64,000 nucleotides of DNA from the NCBI GenBank assembly GCA_963727495.1, contig CAVSGQ010000006.1, forward strand, positions 2,108,001 to 2,172,000, given 5' to 3'. Both the position numbers and the translations under genes were made by a program. Below are positions 51,845 to 60,359 of the stretch, piece after piece. How positions within the stretch are numbered: the first letter of the stretch is position 1; every line of letters starts with the position of its first letter. Source of the stretch: Actinophytocola sp963727495 (lineage in GTDB: Bacteria > Actinomycetota > Actinomycetes > Mycobacteriales > Pseudonocardiaceae). A model generated the notes under the pieces. It made no database searches. It saw only the letters and a list, made by a program, of their open reading frames with translations, and was not told where the DNA came from.

Positions 51845-53371
51845 GAACTGGACGAGCGCTTCGCCGGAGAAGAACTCGTAGGCGAAGTTGACGAAGAAGA
51901 ACCCGAAGAAGATCACGTTGAGCACCAGGATGACGTAGTGCCAGAGCCGCGGGCGGGCGGCCCTGGGCAACCTGGAGTTCAGGTACATCAACGCGAACGG
52001 GAACATCAGCGCGCCGAAGTTCGACATGTTCGCCGATATCTGCACGAGCTTGGTCGGCAGCGCCAGGTGCAGCGCGGCCCCGATGACCACGAGCACCAGC
52101 AGCATGAACGGGTAGTAGAACTTGCGCGGGTCGCCCTCCAGCAGCCTGCGCAGCCGGGTGCTCGTCGCGTGCGAGGCGTCGGTGAAGTTGCGCACCAGCG
52201 CCTCGAAGATGCCGAGCTGCGTGGAGAACAGCACCATCACGCCGACCACGAGCATCAGGTAGAACATGCCGCTGCCGTACTGGTCGCCCAGGTGCTCGGC
52301 GGCGAACGTCGGCACGTTCTCCGTCGTCGGCGCCTCGCCGCTGGTCTTCACGACGTGGGACATGAGGACGGTCGGCAGCAGCATGCCCAGCATCGCGCCG
52401 CCGAAGAACACCACCCAGAGGTCGATCATCAGCAGCCGGTACCAGCGGCGCCACCGCGACGCGTTCTCGTCGGTGTCGAGGAACGTCACGCCGACCGGCT
52501 TGATCTCCTGCCGCTCGCCGCGCATGCCGGACAGGAAGCCGACCCGCGAACCCATGCCGTAACCCTTGTCCCGGTAGTGGTTCATCGCATACCAGTTCAG
52601 CCCGGACGCGAGCGCGGTGAACCCGGCGAGCCCGCCGAGTGTGGTGGCGGTGATGCCGGACGGCGGCGCGGCCGGGGTGACCAGCCCGCGGATGCCCTCC
52701 CACCAGGTCGCCCACGGCACGATCGCCACGCAGACGACGATGAGCACCACGAGCAGGGTGCCGACCAGCACCCAGTTCGCGAGCTCGAGCGTGCGGGACA
52801 CCTTGCGGGCCAGGGCGGTCAGGACGAAGACGACGAACAGCAGCCCGATCGCGAGCAGCCGGACCCACTCGATCTCGTCCGGCTCGTAGGTGCGGCCGGT
52901 GATCAGCGCGAACAGTCCCTGCCCCGCCCCCGCGGCCCACCCGCCGAAGATGAAGGCGAAGTAGAACGCGATGAGCGAGAAGGGAACCCACACCTTCCAG
53001 CCGGGTGGCACCCGGCCGAAGCCGACGATGGGCACCTCGCCGGTCGCCGTCACGTAACGGGCGCACTCGACGTTGTAGAAGGTTTGCAGGATCGCCGAGA
53101 CGGTGATCACCCAGCCCACGCCGACGAAGCCGTACTCGCCGATCGCGTTGGGACCGAGCAGCCACTCGCCGCTGCCGATCGAGATGCCGAGCGCGATCAG
53201 GCTCGGTCCGATGACGAACTGGATGATCTGCCGCACGCCGAGGCGGCGAACCTTGAAGACGTCCTCCGGTTCGGGCAGTTCCGCCACCTCGAGCGGTGGA
53301 CGGCTGACGCCGAGCGGGTATTCGGTGAGAGTTCCGGATGTGGTGGCGGGTCCATCGACATCATTGGCCAT
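51842..53371 (-). CDS. Nramp-related membrane transporter, non-canonical
   Basis: 509 residues, 11-12 membrane helices. Start ATG 53371 follows AGGAGG by 7 bp; upstream in-frame codons to 53419 are less likely. The fold is Nramp/APC-like (QFVIGPSLIALGISIGSGEW at helix 1). The helix-1 metal motif DPGN of true Nramp manganese/iron carriers is absent (GPSLIALG instead), as in Nramp-related carriers of unknown or magnesium/organic substrate. A long charged loop near 280-320 is unusual. It is transcribed alone from an AT-richer 159-bp spacer shared with the AraC gene. Confidence 0.75.
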   Translation of the reverse strand: MANDVDGPATTSGTLTEYPLGVSRPPLEVAELPEPEDVFKVRRLGVRQIIQFVIGPSLIALGISIGSGEWLLGPNAIGEYGFVGVGWVITVSAILQTFYNVECARYVTATGEVPIVGFGRVPPGWKVWVPFSLIAFYFAFIFGGWAAGAGQGLFALITGRTYEPDEIEWVRLLAIGLLFVVFVLTALARKVSRTLELANWVLVGTLLVVLIVVCVAIVPWATWWEGIRGLVTPAAPPSGITATTLGGLAGFTALASGLNWYAMNHYRDKGYGMGSRVGFLSGMRGERQEIKPVGVTFLDTDENASRWRRWYRLLMIDLWVVFFGGAMLGMLLPTVLMSHVVKTSGEAPTTENVPTFAAEHLGDQYGSGMFYLMLVVGVMVLFSTQLGIFEALVRNFTDASHATSTRLRRLLEGDPRKFYYPFMLLVLVVIGAALHLALPTKLVQISANMSNFGALMFPFALMYLNSRLPRAARPRLWHYVILVLNVIFFGFFFVNFAYEFFSGEALVQF

Positions 53372-53530
53372 GGCACGACCTCCTGCATCTGGAATACTGC
53401 ATACGCTCTTGTTCGTCAATCATGCCCGCCGGGCGAATATTGGCCGTCAATAACATCCCGTCCGGCCAACTCGTCACGCGCCGGTGCGCGCGGAACGAGA
53501 ACTGTCGGTCGGGTGCGTCATCCTGGTGCC

Positions 53531-54376
53531 ATGACCGACGTTCGCCCCGCACAACCGGGGCCGGCCACCACCACCGAGTACGGGGTCGTCGGCGGCGTTC
53601 GCGACGTCGACTTCCGGCTGGACCGGGTGCCCGCCGCCGCCGACCTCGCCGGGCTGGTCGAGCGGCACTGGCTCGTCAGCTGGGACCTGCCGCCCGGCCG
53701 CCGCGCGTCGGTGACGCTGCTGCCGCACCCGTGCGTCAACATCGTGCACGACCGCGGCATGGTCGCGATCGCCGGAGTCGGCGGCGAGCGGTTCACCTAC
53801 GAGTTCGCCGGCCGCGGGCGGGTGTTCGGGGTGAAGTTCCGGCCCGGCGCGTTCCGGCCGTTCTACGGCCGCCCGGTCGCCGAGCTCACCGACCAGACCC
53901 GCCCGCTGGCCACGCTCTGGGGCGCGGACGCCGGCCTGCTCGCGGCCGACCTCGACGCGGCCCCCGATCTCGACGCGCTGGTGGCGGTGGCGCAGCGGCA
54001 CCTGCGCGCGCACTGGCCCGAGCCGGACCCGGAGGTGGCGGTGATCGGCCGGATCGTGCACGCGCTGCTGCACGACCGGACCATCACCCGGGTCGAGGAG
54101 GTCTGCACGCGCTTCGGCATCCGGCCGCGCACGCTGCAGCGGCTGTTCGGCCGCTACGTCGGCGTGAGCCCGAAGTGGGTGCTGCGCCGGTACCGGTTGC
54201 ACGAGGCCGCCGCGCGCCTCGCCGAGGGCACCGACACGAGCTGGGCCGAGGTGGCGGTGGACCTCGGCTACTTCGACCAGTCGCACTTCATCCGCGACTT
54301 CACCCGCGCGATCGGCATGACCCCGGCCGCCTACGCGGCCGAGTGCGCGGACAGGACCGCGCCGGTCAGCGCGTGA
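53531..54376 (+). CDS. AraC-family transcriptional regulator
   Basis: 281 residues. The N-terminal part is a DUF6597-type sensor with PHPCVNIVHDRG and GRVFGVKFRPGAFRPFYG. The C-terminal AraC DNA-binding domain has two helix-turn-helix units: RVEEVCTRFGIRPRTLQRLF and WAEVAVDLGYFDQSHFIRDF, ending with IGMTPAAYAAE. It is divergent from the Nramp-like gene; either that gene or the secreted protein downstream may be its target. Confidence 0.85.
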   Translation: MTDVRPAQPGPATTTEYGVVGGVRDVDFRLDRVPAAADLAGLVERHWLVSWDLPPGRRASVTLLPHPCVNIVHDRGMVAIAGVGGERFTYEFAGRGRVFGVKFRPGAFRPFYGRPVAELTDQTRPLATLWGADAGLLAADLDAAPDLDALVAVAQRHLRAHWPEPDPEVAVIGRIVHALLHDRTITRVEEVCTRFGIRPRTLQRLFGRYVGVSPKWVLRRYRLHEAAARLAEGTDTSWAEVAVDLGYFDQSHFIRDFTRAIGMTPAAYAAECADRTAPVSA

Positions 54377-54387
54377 CGACCCTGCGC

Positions 54388-54405
54388 ATCATAGAACTCT
54401 ATGAT
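54388..54405. promoter_or_regulatory. AT-rich palindrome upstream of the secreted-protein gene
   Basis: ATCATAG-N4-CTATGAT, a perfect 7-bp inverted repeat in an AT-rich island 12 bp after the AraC stop and about 95 bp before the next start. It could be a regulator site or a short hairpin ending the araC message. Confidence 0.4.
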
Positions 54406-54499
54406 CGGTGTCACTCACGGAGAGTCATCCATCGCGTTTACACGAGTGAACGTGAGTCGATCCTTTGCGGGTTCACGTAACCCACCGAAGGAGAGACGG

Positions 54500-55060
54500 A
54501 TGAGATCACTCGCCAAGTCCCGGTTCGTGATCGCCGGCCTGCTCGCCATGGCCATGGTCGCGTTTTTCGGGGCCACCACGGCGAATGCGGCACCCGCCGC
54601 ACCCGCCGCGGCGGACGCCGCCACCGTGCCGGTGACCGGCACGTTCACCGACGCGAGCGGCGGAACCGGCACCGCCACCGGCACGTTCACCCCCGACCGG
54701 TTCATCGCTCAGGGTGATCAGGTCCTGGCCGAGGGCGTGACCGACGTGACCCTGGTGGACTCCGCCGGCCGGCAGGTCGGCACCGAGTCGCAGACCGTCC
54801 GGGTGCCGGTCGACGTCGGCGCGTCCCAGGCGTCCTGCGAGATTCTCGACCTGGTGCTGGGGCCGCTGGACCTCGACCTGCTCGGCCTGCAGGTGCACCT
54901 GAACCGGGTACACCTGAACATCACCGCGCAGAGCGGCCCGGGCAACCTGCTGGGCAACCTGCTGTGTGCGGTCGCGGGCCTGCTCGACGGTCCCTCGCTC
55001 GACCTCAACGGGCTGATCGCACTGCTGAACGCGATCCTGGGCGCGCTGGGTGGTCTCTGA
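54500..55060 (+). CDS. Secreted protein of unknown function
   Basis: 186 residues. ATG 54500 is preceded by AAGGAGAG. A Sec signal peptide (MRSLAKSRF, then IAGLLAMAMVAFF, cleavage near ANA-AP around residue 31) leads to a mature beta-rich part (VPVTGTFTDASGGTGTATG) and a Leu-rich C-terminus with LDLDLLGLQVHLN and LDGPSLDLNGLIALLNAILG. There are two Cys, possibly a disulfide. Such small exported proteins are common in actinomycetes and unassigned. It ends at a strong hairpin. Confidence 0.7.
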   Translation: MRSLAKSRFVIAGLLAMAMVAFFGATTANAAPAAPAAADAATVPVTGTFTDASGGTGTATGTFTPDRFIAQGDQVLAEGVTDVTLVDSAGRQVGTESQTVRVPVDVGASQASCEILDLVLGPLDLDLLGLQVHLNRVHLNITAQSGPGNLLGNLLCAVAGLLDGPSLDLNGLIALLNAILGALGGL

Positions 55061-55076
55061 TCCACGCGCCGTCCGT

Positions 55077-55113
55077 CGCGGCGGGTGCCCGGATCACCGG
55101 GTGCCCGCCGCGG
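55077..55113. terminator. Strong hairpin between convergent genes
   Basis: CGCGGCGGGTGCCCGG (55077-55092), loop ATCA, then CCGGGTGCCCGCCGCGG. The stem is 15-16 bp with one 2-bp mismatch. It fills the gap between the secreted-protein stop and the fxsA stop. There is no T tract on either strand, as usual in high-GC actinomycetes. It probably terminates both convergent transcripts. Confidence 0.6.
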
Positions 55114-55118
55114 CACGT

Positions 55119-55574
55119 CTACTCGCGGTCCTCGCGGACGGACTCGATCACGATGGGCTCGCGGTCCCGGTCGTCCCGGACCACCTCGGAGTCGACGACG
55201 AACACCTGCGGGCCGGCCGGTCGCCGCTGCCCGGCGCGGCGCAGCACCCGGCGCCGCACGGCCGACCTGACCGGCGGCAGCAGCAACAGCAGCGCGAGCA
55301 CGTCGGAGACGAAGCCGGGGAAGACCACCAGCCCGGCCGCCACGGCGAGGATCATCCCGTCGACCATCTCCGGCTGCGGGTTGCGCCGGTTGCGGACGGC
55401 GTCGGCGAACGCCAGGAGCATGCGCGCGCCCTGCCGGCGCAGCATCGTCACCCCGACCACGGACACCGCGACCAGCAGCAGCACGGTGGCCAGCGCGCCG
55501 ATGGCGTGGCCGACCGCGACGATCACCGCGATCTCGGCCAGCATCATGACCAGCAGGAGCAGCAACACAGGCAC
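55119..55574 (-). CDS. FxsA-family membrane protein
   Basis: 151 residues from GTG 55574. Three to four hydrophobic segments: VLLLLLVMMLAEIAVIVAVG, ALATVLLLVAVSVVG, then GMILAVAAGLVVFPGFVSD and VLALLLLLPPVRSAVRR, which carry the family signature GxxLxxPGFxSD. A charged cytoplasmic tail follows. FxsA proteins affect phage exclusion in enterobacteria; the role in actinomycetes is not known. It is divergent from the box operon. Confidence 0.88.
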   Translation of the reverse strand: MPVLLLLLVMMLAEIAVIVAVGHAIGALATVLLLVAVSVVGVTMLRRQGARMLLAFADAVRNRRNPQPEMVDGMILAVAAGLVVFPGFVSDVLALLLLLPPVRSAVRRRVLRRAGQRRPAGPQVFVVDSEVVRDDRDREPIVIESVREDRE

Positions 55575-55676
55575 GACAGGGCCTCCCTCTGACGAACCGA
55601 CCCGTTACCCCGTCAACGAACGAACACCGTCGATTGCTCCCGATCGGCCCCGCCGACGCCGATCTTCTACACAACC

Positions 55677-55704
55677 TTGACGAATCCCGGCAGTGATGTA
55701 GAGG
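55677..55704 (+). promoter_or_regulatory. Candidate promoter for the box operon
   Basis: TTGACG at 55677-55682, 16-bp spacer, TAGAGG at 55699-55704, 30 bp before the boxC ATG. The -35 is good and the -10 moderate for a housekeeping sigma factor. No experimental support. Confidence 0.35.
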
Positions 55705-55734
55705 ATGGACGGGTCCCACCACGAGGAGGGTCCG

Positions 55735-57327
55735 ATGGTGTCCTTCGAGGCGCATCCGGACAGCTACCGGCACTGGCGACTGCGGGTCGAGGACGACATC
55801 GCCTTTCTGGAGCTGGACGTCGACGAGCAGGGCGGGCTGGTCCCCGGCTACGAGCTGAAGCTGAACTCCTACGACCTCGGCGTGGACATCGAGCTCTACG
55901 ACGCCACCCAGCGGCTGCGCTTCGAACACCCCGGCGTCCGCACGGTCGTGCTCACCAGCGCCAAGGACAAGGTGTTCTGCGCCGGCGCGAACATCCGGAT
56001 GCTGGCCGGCTCGGCGCACGAGTGGAAGGTGAACTTCTGCAAGTTCACCAACGAGACCCGCAACGGCATGGAGGACGCCACCGCGAGCTCCGGCCAGACC
56101 TACCTGGCCGCGGTCAACGGCTCCTGCGCCGGCGGTGGCTACGAGCTGGCGCTGGCCTGCGAGCACATCGTGCTCGTGGACGACAACTCCTCGACCGTCG
56201 CGCTGCCCGAGGTGCCGCTGCTCGGCGTGCTGCCCGGCACCGGCGGGCTGACCCGCGTGGTGGACAAGCGCGGCACCCGCAAGGACCTCGCCGACGTGTT
56301 CGCCACCCGGCCGGACGGCGTGAAGGGCCGCACCGCGGTCGAGTGGCGGCTGGTCGACGAGCTGGCGCCGCCGCGCCGGTTCGCCGAGGTCGTCCGGGAG
56401 CGCGCGAAGGAGCTGGCCGCCCGGTCGAACCGGCCCACCGGGGCCACCGGCGTCGAGCTGACCCCGCTGCGCCGCGACCACTGGGTGAGCGCCGAGCTGG
56501 ACCACGACGCCGGGACGGCCGCCATCACGGTCACGGCCCCCGAGCAGGCGGGCGAGTTCGAGGAGAGCGCCGAGTTCTGGCCGCTGGCCATGACCCGCGA
56601 GCTCGACGACCTGATCCTGCGGCTGCGCGCGAACGAGCCCGAGCTCGGCACCTGGCTCGTGCGGACCGAGGGCGACCCGGACGTCGTCGCCGGCTACGAG
56701 CGGCTGCTGGCCACGGACCACTGGTTCGCCAACGAGATCGTGCACTACTGGAAGCGCACGCTGAAGCGGCTGGACGTGACCAGCCGCAGCCTGATCGCCC
56801 TGCTGGAGCCGGGTTCGTGCTTCGCGGGGATGCTGGCCGAGCTGGCGTTGGCCTGCGACCGGCAGTACATGCTCGACGACCAGGAGGCCGGTGTCGCGGC
56901 GACGGTGACGCTGACCGAGTCGAACTTCGGCACCTACCCGATGGGCAACGGCCTGTCCCGGCTGGAGTCCCGGTTCTGGGCCGACCGTTCCCACGTGGAC
57001 ACCCTGCGCAAGGAGACCGGCAACCGGCTGAGCCCCGCCGAGGCCAAGGAGCTGGGCCTGGTCACCGACGCGCTCGACGACATCGACTGGGCCGACGAGA
57101 TCCGCATCGTGGTGGAGGGGCGCGCCGCGCTCTCGCCGGACGCGTGCACGGGGATGGAGGCCAACCACCGGTTCGTCGGCCCGGAGACGATGGAGACCAA
57201 GATCTTCGGCCGGCTGTCGGCATGGCAGAACTGGATCTTCAACCGCCCCAACGCGTCCGGACAGGACGGTGCGCTGCGCCGCTACGGCACCGGCAAGAAG
57301 GCGGTCTTCGACAGGAGGCGGGTATGA
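55735..57327 (+). CDS. boxC: 2,3-epoxybenzoyl-CoA dihydrolase BoxC
   Basis: BoxC opens the ring of 2,3-epoxybenzoyl-CoA with two waters, giving a semialdehyde-CoA plus formate. 530 residues from ATG 55735 (GAGGAGGG 4 bp upstream). It has two crotonase-like halves: VVLTSAKDKVFCAGANIRML and AAVNGSCAGGGYELALACEH in the first, GSCFAGMLAELALACDRQYM and TESNFGTYPMGNGLSRLESR in the second, with the closing FGRLSAWQNWIFNRPNASG. Length and layout fit BoxC. Its stop overlaps boxB. Confidence 0.92.
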   Translation: MVSFEAHPDSYRHWRLRVEDDIAFLELDVDEQGGLVPGYELKLNSYDLGVDIELYDATQRLRFEHPGVRTVVLTSAKDKVFCAGANIRMLAGSAHEWKVNFCKFTNETRNGMEDATASSGQTYLAAVNGSCAGGGYELALACEHIVLVDDNSSTVALPEVPLLGVLPGTGGLTRVVDKRGTRKDLADVFATRPDGVKGRTAVEWRLVDELAPPRRFAEVVRERAKELAARSNRPTGATGVELTPLRRDHWVSAELDHDAGTAAITVTAPEQAGEFEESAEFWPLAMTRELDDLILRLRANEPELGTWLVRTEGDPDVVAGYERLLATDHWFANEIVHYWKRTLKRLDVTSRSLIALLEPGSCFAGMLAELALACDRQYMLDDQEAGVAATVTLTESNFGTYPMGNGLSRLESRFWADRSHVDTLRKETGNRLSPAEAKELGLVTDALDDIDWADEIRIVVEGRAALSPDACTGMEANHRFVGPETMETKIFGRLSAWQNWIFNRPNASGQDGALRRYGTGKKAVFDRRRV

Positions 57328-58742
57328 CCTCTATCAACTACGAGGACAAGATCCCCAACAACGTCGACCTGGCCTCGGACCGGCGGCTGCAGCGCGCGCT
57401 GGAGGGCTGGCAGCCGAAGTTCATGAACTGGTGGGGCGAGATGGGTCCCACGCTGGAGACCCGGGGCGTGTACCTGCGCACCGCGGTCAGCGTCGGCCGG
57501 GAGGGCTGGGCGCACTTCGACCACGTCAACGTGCCCGACTACCGCTGGGGCATCTTCCTGGCCGAGCGGGATCCCGGCCGGACGATCGCGTTCGGCGAGC
57601 ACATGGGCGAGCCGGCCTGGCAGCAGGTGCCCGGCGAGTACCGGGCCGACCTGCAGCGGCTGATCGTCATCCAGGGCGACACCGAGCCGGCGTCGGTGGA
57701 GCAGCAGAAGCTGCTGGGCCTGACCGCGCCCTCGCTCTACGACCTGCGCAACCTCTTCCAGGTCAACGTGGAGGAGGGCCGGCACCTGTGGGCGATGGTG
57801 TACCTGCTGCACGCCTACTTCGGCAAGGAGGGCCGCGAGGAGGCCGAGGGCCTGCTGCTGCGCAACTCCGGCAGCCCCGACTCGCCGCGCATCCTCGGCG
57901 CGTTCAACGAGGAGACCGCCGACTGGCTGGCGTTCTTCATGTTCACCTACTTCACCGACCGGGACGGCAAGTACCAGCTCGGCACGCTGAAGGAGTCCGC
58001 GTTCGACCCGCTGTCGCGCACCTGCGAGTTCATGCTCAAGGAGGAGGCGCACCACATGTTCGTCGGCACCACGGGTGTCGACCGGGTGGTGGAGCGCAGC
58101 GCGGCGCTGATCCGCGAGCACGACACGCTCGACATCGGGCCGCACGGCGGCATCCCGCTGGACATCATCCAGAAGTACGTCAACTTCCACTACACGGTCT
58201 CGCTCGACCTGTTCGGCGGCGAGACGTCGACCAACGCGGCCAACTACTTCACCGCCGGCCTCAAGGGACGCTGGCAGGAGACCCGCCGCCACGACGACCA
58301 CCAGCTCACCGAGGACGGCGTGCTCCTCGACCGGCCCAACCCCGACGGGACGTGGAGCTCCGAGGAGCTCTCCGCGCTGCTCGCGCTGAACCTGGACCTG
58401 CGCGGCGAGTACATCGCCGACTGCGAGACGGGGATCAAGCGGTGGAACCGGATCCTGGAGAACGCCGAGGTCGGCTACCGCTTCGCGCTGCCGCACCCGG
58501 GGTTCAACCGGTCGGTCGGGGTCAGCGCCGGCTACCACGTCACGCCCGACGGCACGATCGTCGACGAGGCCACCTGGCAGGCGGCGCGGCACCGGTGGCT
58601 GCCCACGACCGAGGACCTGGCGTTCGTGCGCTCGCTGATGCACCCTGTCTACGAGCGCGGCAAGATCGCAAGCTGGGTCGCGCCGCCTCGCAACGGCATC
58701 AACGGCAAGCCGTTCGACTACTCCTACGTCTATCTCACCTGA
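57324..58742 (+). CDS. boxB: Benzoyl-CoA 2,3-epoxidase oxygenase component BoxB
   Basis: BoxB is a class I diiron oxygenase that epoxidises benzoyl-CoA. 472 residues, start MTSINYEDKIPNNVDLASDR. Diiron ligand segments: NVEEGRHLWAMVYLL (E-x2-H), NEETADWLAFFMF and LKEEAHHMF (E-x2-H). Other conserved BoxB stretches are FMNWWGEMGP and VNFHYTVSLDLFGGE. ATG 57324 overlaps the boxC stop (ATGA). It needs electrons from a BoxA-type reductase, which is not in this window. Confidence 0.93.
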   Translation: MTSINYEDKIPNNVDLASDRRLQRALEGWQPKFMNWWGEMGPTLETRGVYLRTAVSVGREGWAHFDHVNVPDYRWGIFLAERDPGRTIAFGEHMGEPAWQQVPGEYRADLQRLIVIQGDTEPASVEQQKLLGLTAPSLYDLRNLFQVNVEEGRHLWAMVYLLHAYFGKEGREEAEGLLLRNSGSPDSPRILGAFNEETADWLAFFMFTYFTDRDGKYQLGTLKESAFDPLSRTCEFMLKEEAHHMFVGTTGVDRVVERSAALIREHDTLDIGPHGGIPLDIIQKYVNFHYTVSLDLFGGETSTNAANYFTAGLKGRWQETRRHDDHQLTEDGVLLDRPNPDGTWSSEELSALLALNLDLRGEYIADCETGIKRWNRILENAEVGYRFALPHPGFNRSVGVSAGYHVTPDGTIVDEATWQAARHRWLPTTEDLAFVRSLMHPVYERGKIASWVAPPRNGINGKPFDYSYVYLT

Positions 58743-58760
58743 TCCCCGAGGCGGTCGACG

Positions 58761-60359
58761 ATGACTTCCACCCCGACTTCCACCACCTTCTTCAACGCGG
58801 CCGACTACCTGCTCGACCGCCAGGTCCGGGACGGCAACGGGGGCCGTCCGGCGGTCGTGTGCGGACAGGACACGCTCACCTACGCCGAGCTGGCGGCCGA
58901 GACCCGGCGGGTCGCCGCCGGCCTGCGGTCCGTCGGGGTGCGCCCGGAGGAGCGGGTCATGCTGTGCATGGCCGACGGCGTCGAGCTGCTCACCGGCATC
59001 CTGGGCGCGATGTACCTGGGCGCGGTGCCCGTCCCGGTGTCCACCATGGTCACCGGCGCCGAGCTGGCCACCGTGCTCGGCGACTCGCGGGCGCGGGCGC
59101 TGTGCGTGTCCGTCGAGTTCGCCGAGGCCGCGCGCACCGCGCTCGGCACGGCGGGCGAGGTGGCGCACGTCGTCTTCGACGGGCCGGCCGACCTCGACGG
59201 CATCCCGTGGCACGAGCTGCGCGCCGCCGGCGAGGCCGAGACGCCGTACCCGACCTGGCCGGACTCGCCCGCGCTGTGGCTCTACACGTCCGGCACCACC
59301 GGCAAGCCGAAGGGCGCGATGCACCGGCACGGCAGCGTGCGCGATGTCGCCGAGCTGTACGGCCGGGGCGTGCTCGGGGTCGCGCCGGGCGACCGGTGCC
59401 TGTCGGTGCCGAAGCTGTTCTTCGCCTACGGGTTGGGGAACTCGGCCTTCTTCCCGCTCGCCACGGGTGCCACGGCGATCCTCGAGCGGGCCCGGCCCAC
59501 GCCGCAGGGCATCGCCGCGCTCGCCGCCACGACCCGGCCCACGCTGTTCTTCGGCGTGCCGACGTTCTACTCGGCGCTGCTGCACTCCGACGTGCCCGAC
59601 GACAGCTTCGCCTCGGTGCGCCAGGGGATCTCGGCCGGCGAGCCGCTGCCGCCGGTGCTGTTCCACCGGTTCCGCGAGCGCTTCGGCGTGGAGATCCTCG
59701 ACGGGCTCGGCTCCACCGAGGCGCTGCACATCTTCCTGTCCAACCGGCCGGGCCAGGTGCACCCCGGCTCGTCCGGCACGCCCGTGTCCGGCTACCGGGT
59801 GCAGCTGCGCGACGAGCTGGGCGCGCCGATCGAGGAGCCCGGCCGGCCGGGCGACCTGTTCCTGTCCGGGCCGTCGGTGGCCACCGGGTACTGGTGCCGC
59901 ACGGAGACGACCCGCGCGGTGTTCCAGGGCGAGTGGCTGCGCACCGGCGACACCTACGTGCGCAACGAGGACGGCACGTACACCTGCCTCGGGCGGTCGA
60001 ACGACATGCTGAAGGCGGGCGGCATCTGGGTCTCGCCCGCGGAGGTGGAGGAGCGGCTGCTCGAGCACCCGGACGTCGCCGAGGTCGCGGTCGTCGCGGG
60101 GAAGGACGCCGACGGGCTGGACAAGCCGATCGCGTGCGTGGTGCCGGTGACCGGACGGACGGTGGACCCGGCCGCGCTGGTCACGTGGTGCCGCGAGGGG
60201 CTCGCCGCGTACAAGCGGCCGCGTGCCGTGGTGCGGATGTCCGAGCTGCCCAAGACCGCCACCGGCAAGATCCGCCGCAACGTGCTGCGCGACCTGGTGG
60301 CCGACGAGCTCGTCGTGCACCCGGTCACGGAGGTGCCCCCGCCGGCGGTGCTCACCTGA
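58761..60359 (+). CDS. Benzoate-CoA ligase
   Basis: 532-residue adenylate-forming enzyme that activates benzoate (or a substituted benzoate) to the CoA thioester. N-terminal FFNAADYLLDRQVRDGNGG is typical of BadA/BclA/BzdA ligases. Other motifs are the P-loop YTSGTTGKPKGAMHRH, KLFFAYGLGNSAFFPL, GLGSTEALHIF, RTGDTY, and the C-terminal catalytic lysine in PKTATGKIRRNVLRD. It sits 18 bp after boxB and overlaps the amidohydrolase start, giving the order oxygenase-ligase in one operon. Confidence 0.9.
   Translation: MTSTPTSTTFFNAADYLLDRQVRDGNGGRPAVVCGQDTLTYAELAAETRRVAAGLRSVGVRPEERVMLCMADGVELLTGILGAMYLGAVPVPVSTMVTGAELATVLGDSRARALCVSVEFAEAARTALGTAGEVAHVVFDGPADLDGIPWHELRAAGEAETPYPTWPDSPALWLYTSGTTGKPKGAMHRHGSVRDVAELYGRGVLGVAPGDRCLSVPKLFFAYGLGNSAFFPLATGATAILERARPTPQGIAALAATTRPTLFFGVPTFYSALLHSDVPDDSFASVRQGISAGEPLPPVLFHRFRERFGVEILDGLGSTEALHIFLSNRPGQVHPGSSGTPVSGYRVQLRDELGAPIEEPGRPGDLFLSGPSVATGYWCRTETTRAVFQGEWLRTGDTYVRNEDGTYTCLGRSNDMLKAGGIWVSPAEVEERLLEHPDVAEVAVVAGKDADGLDKPIACVVPVTGRTVDPAALVTWCREGLAAYKRPRAVVRMSELPKTATGKIRRNVLRDLVADELVVHPVTEVPPPAVLT

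Noticed and set aside
57282..60320. Roughly 1000-codon open frame antisense to boxB and the ligase
   Set aside because: No recognisable domain, repetitive charged composition, and both opposite-strand genes are unmistakable.
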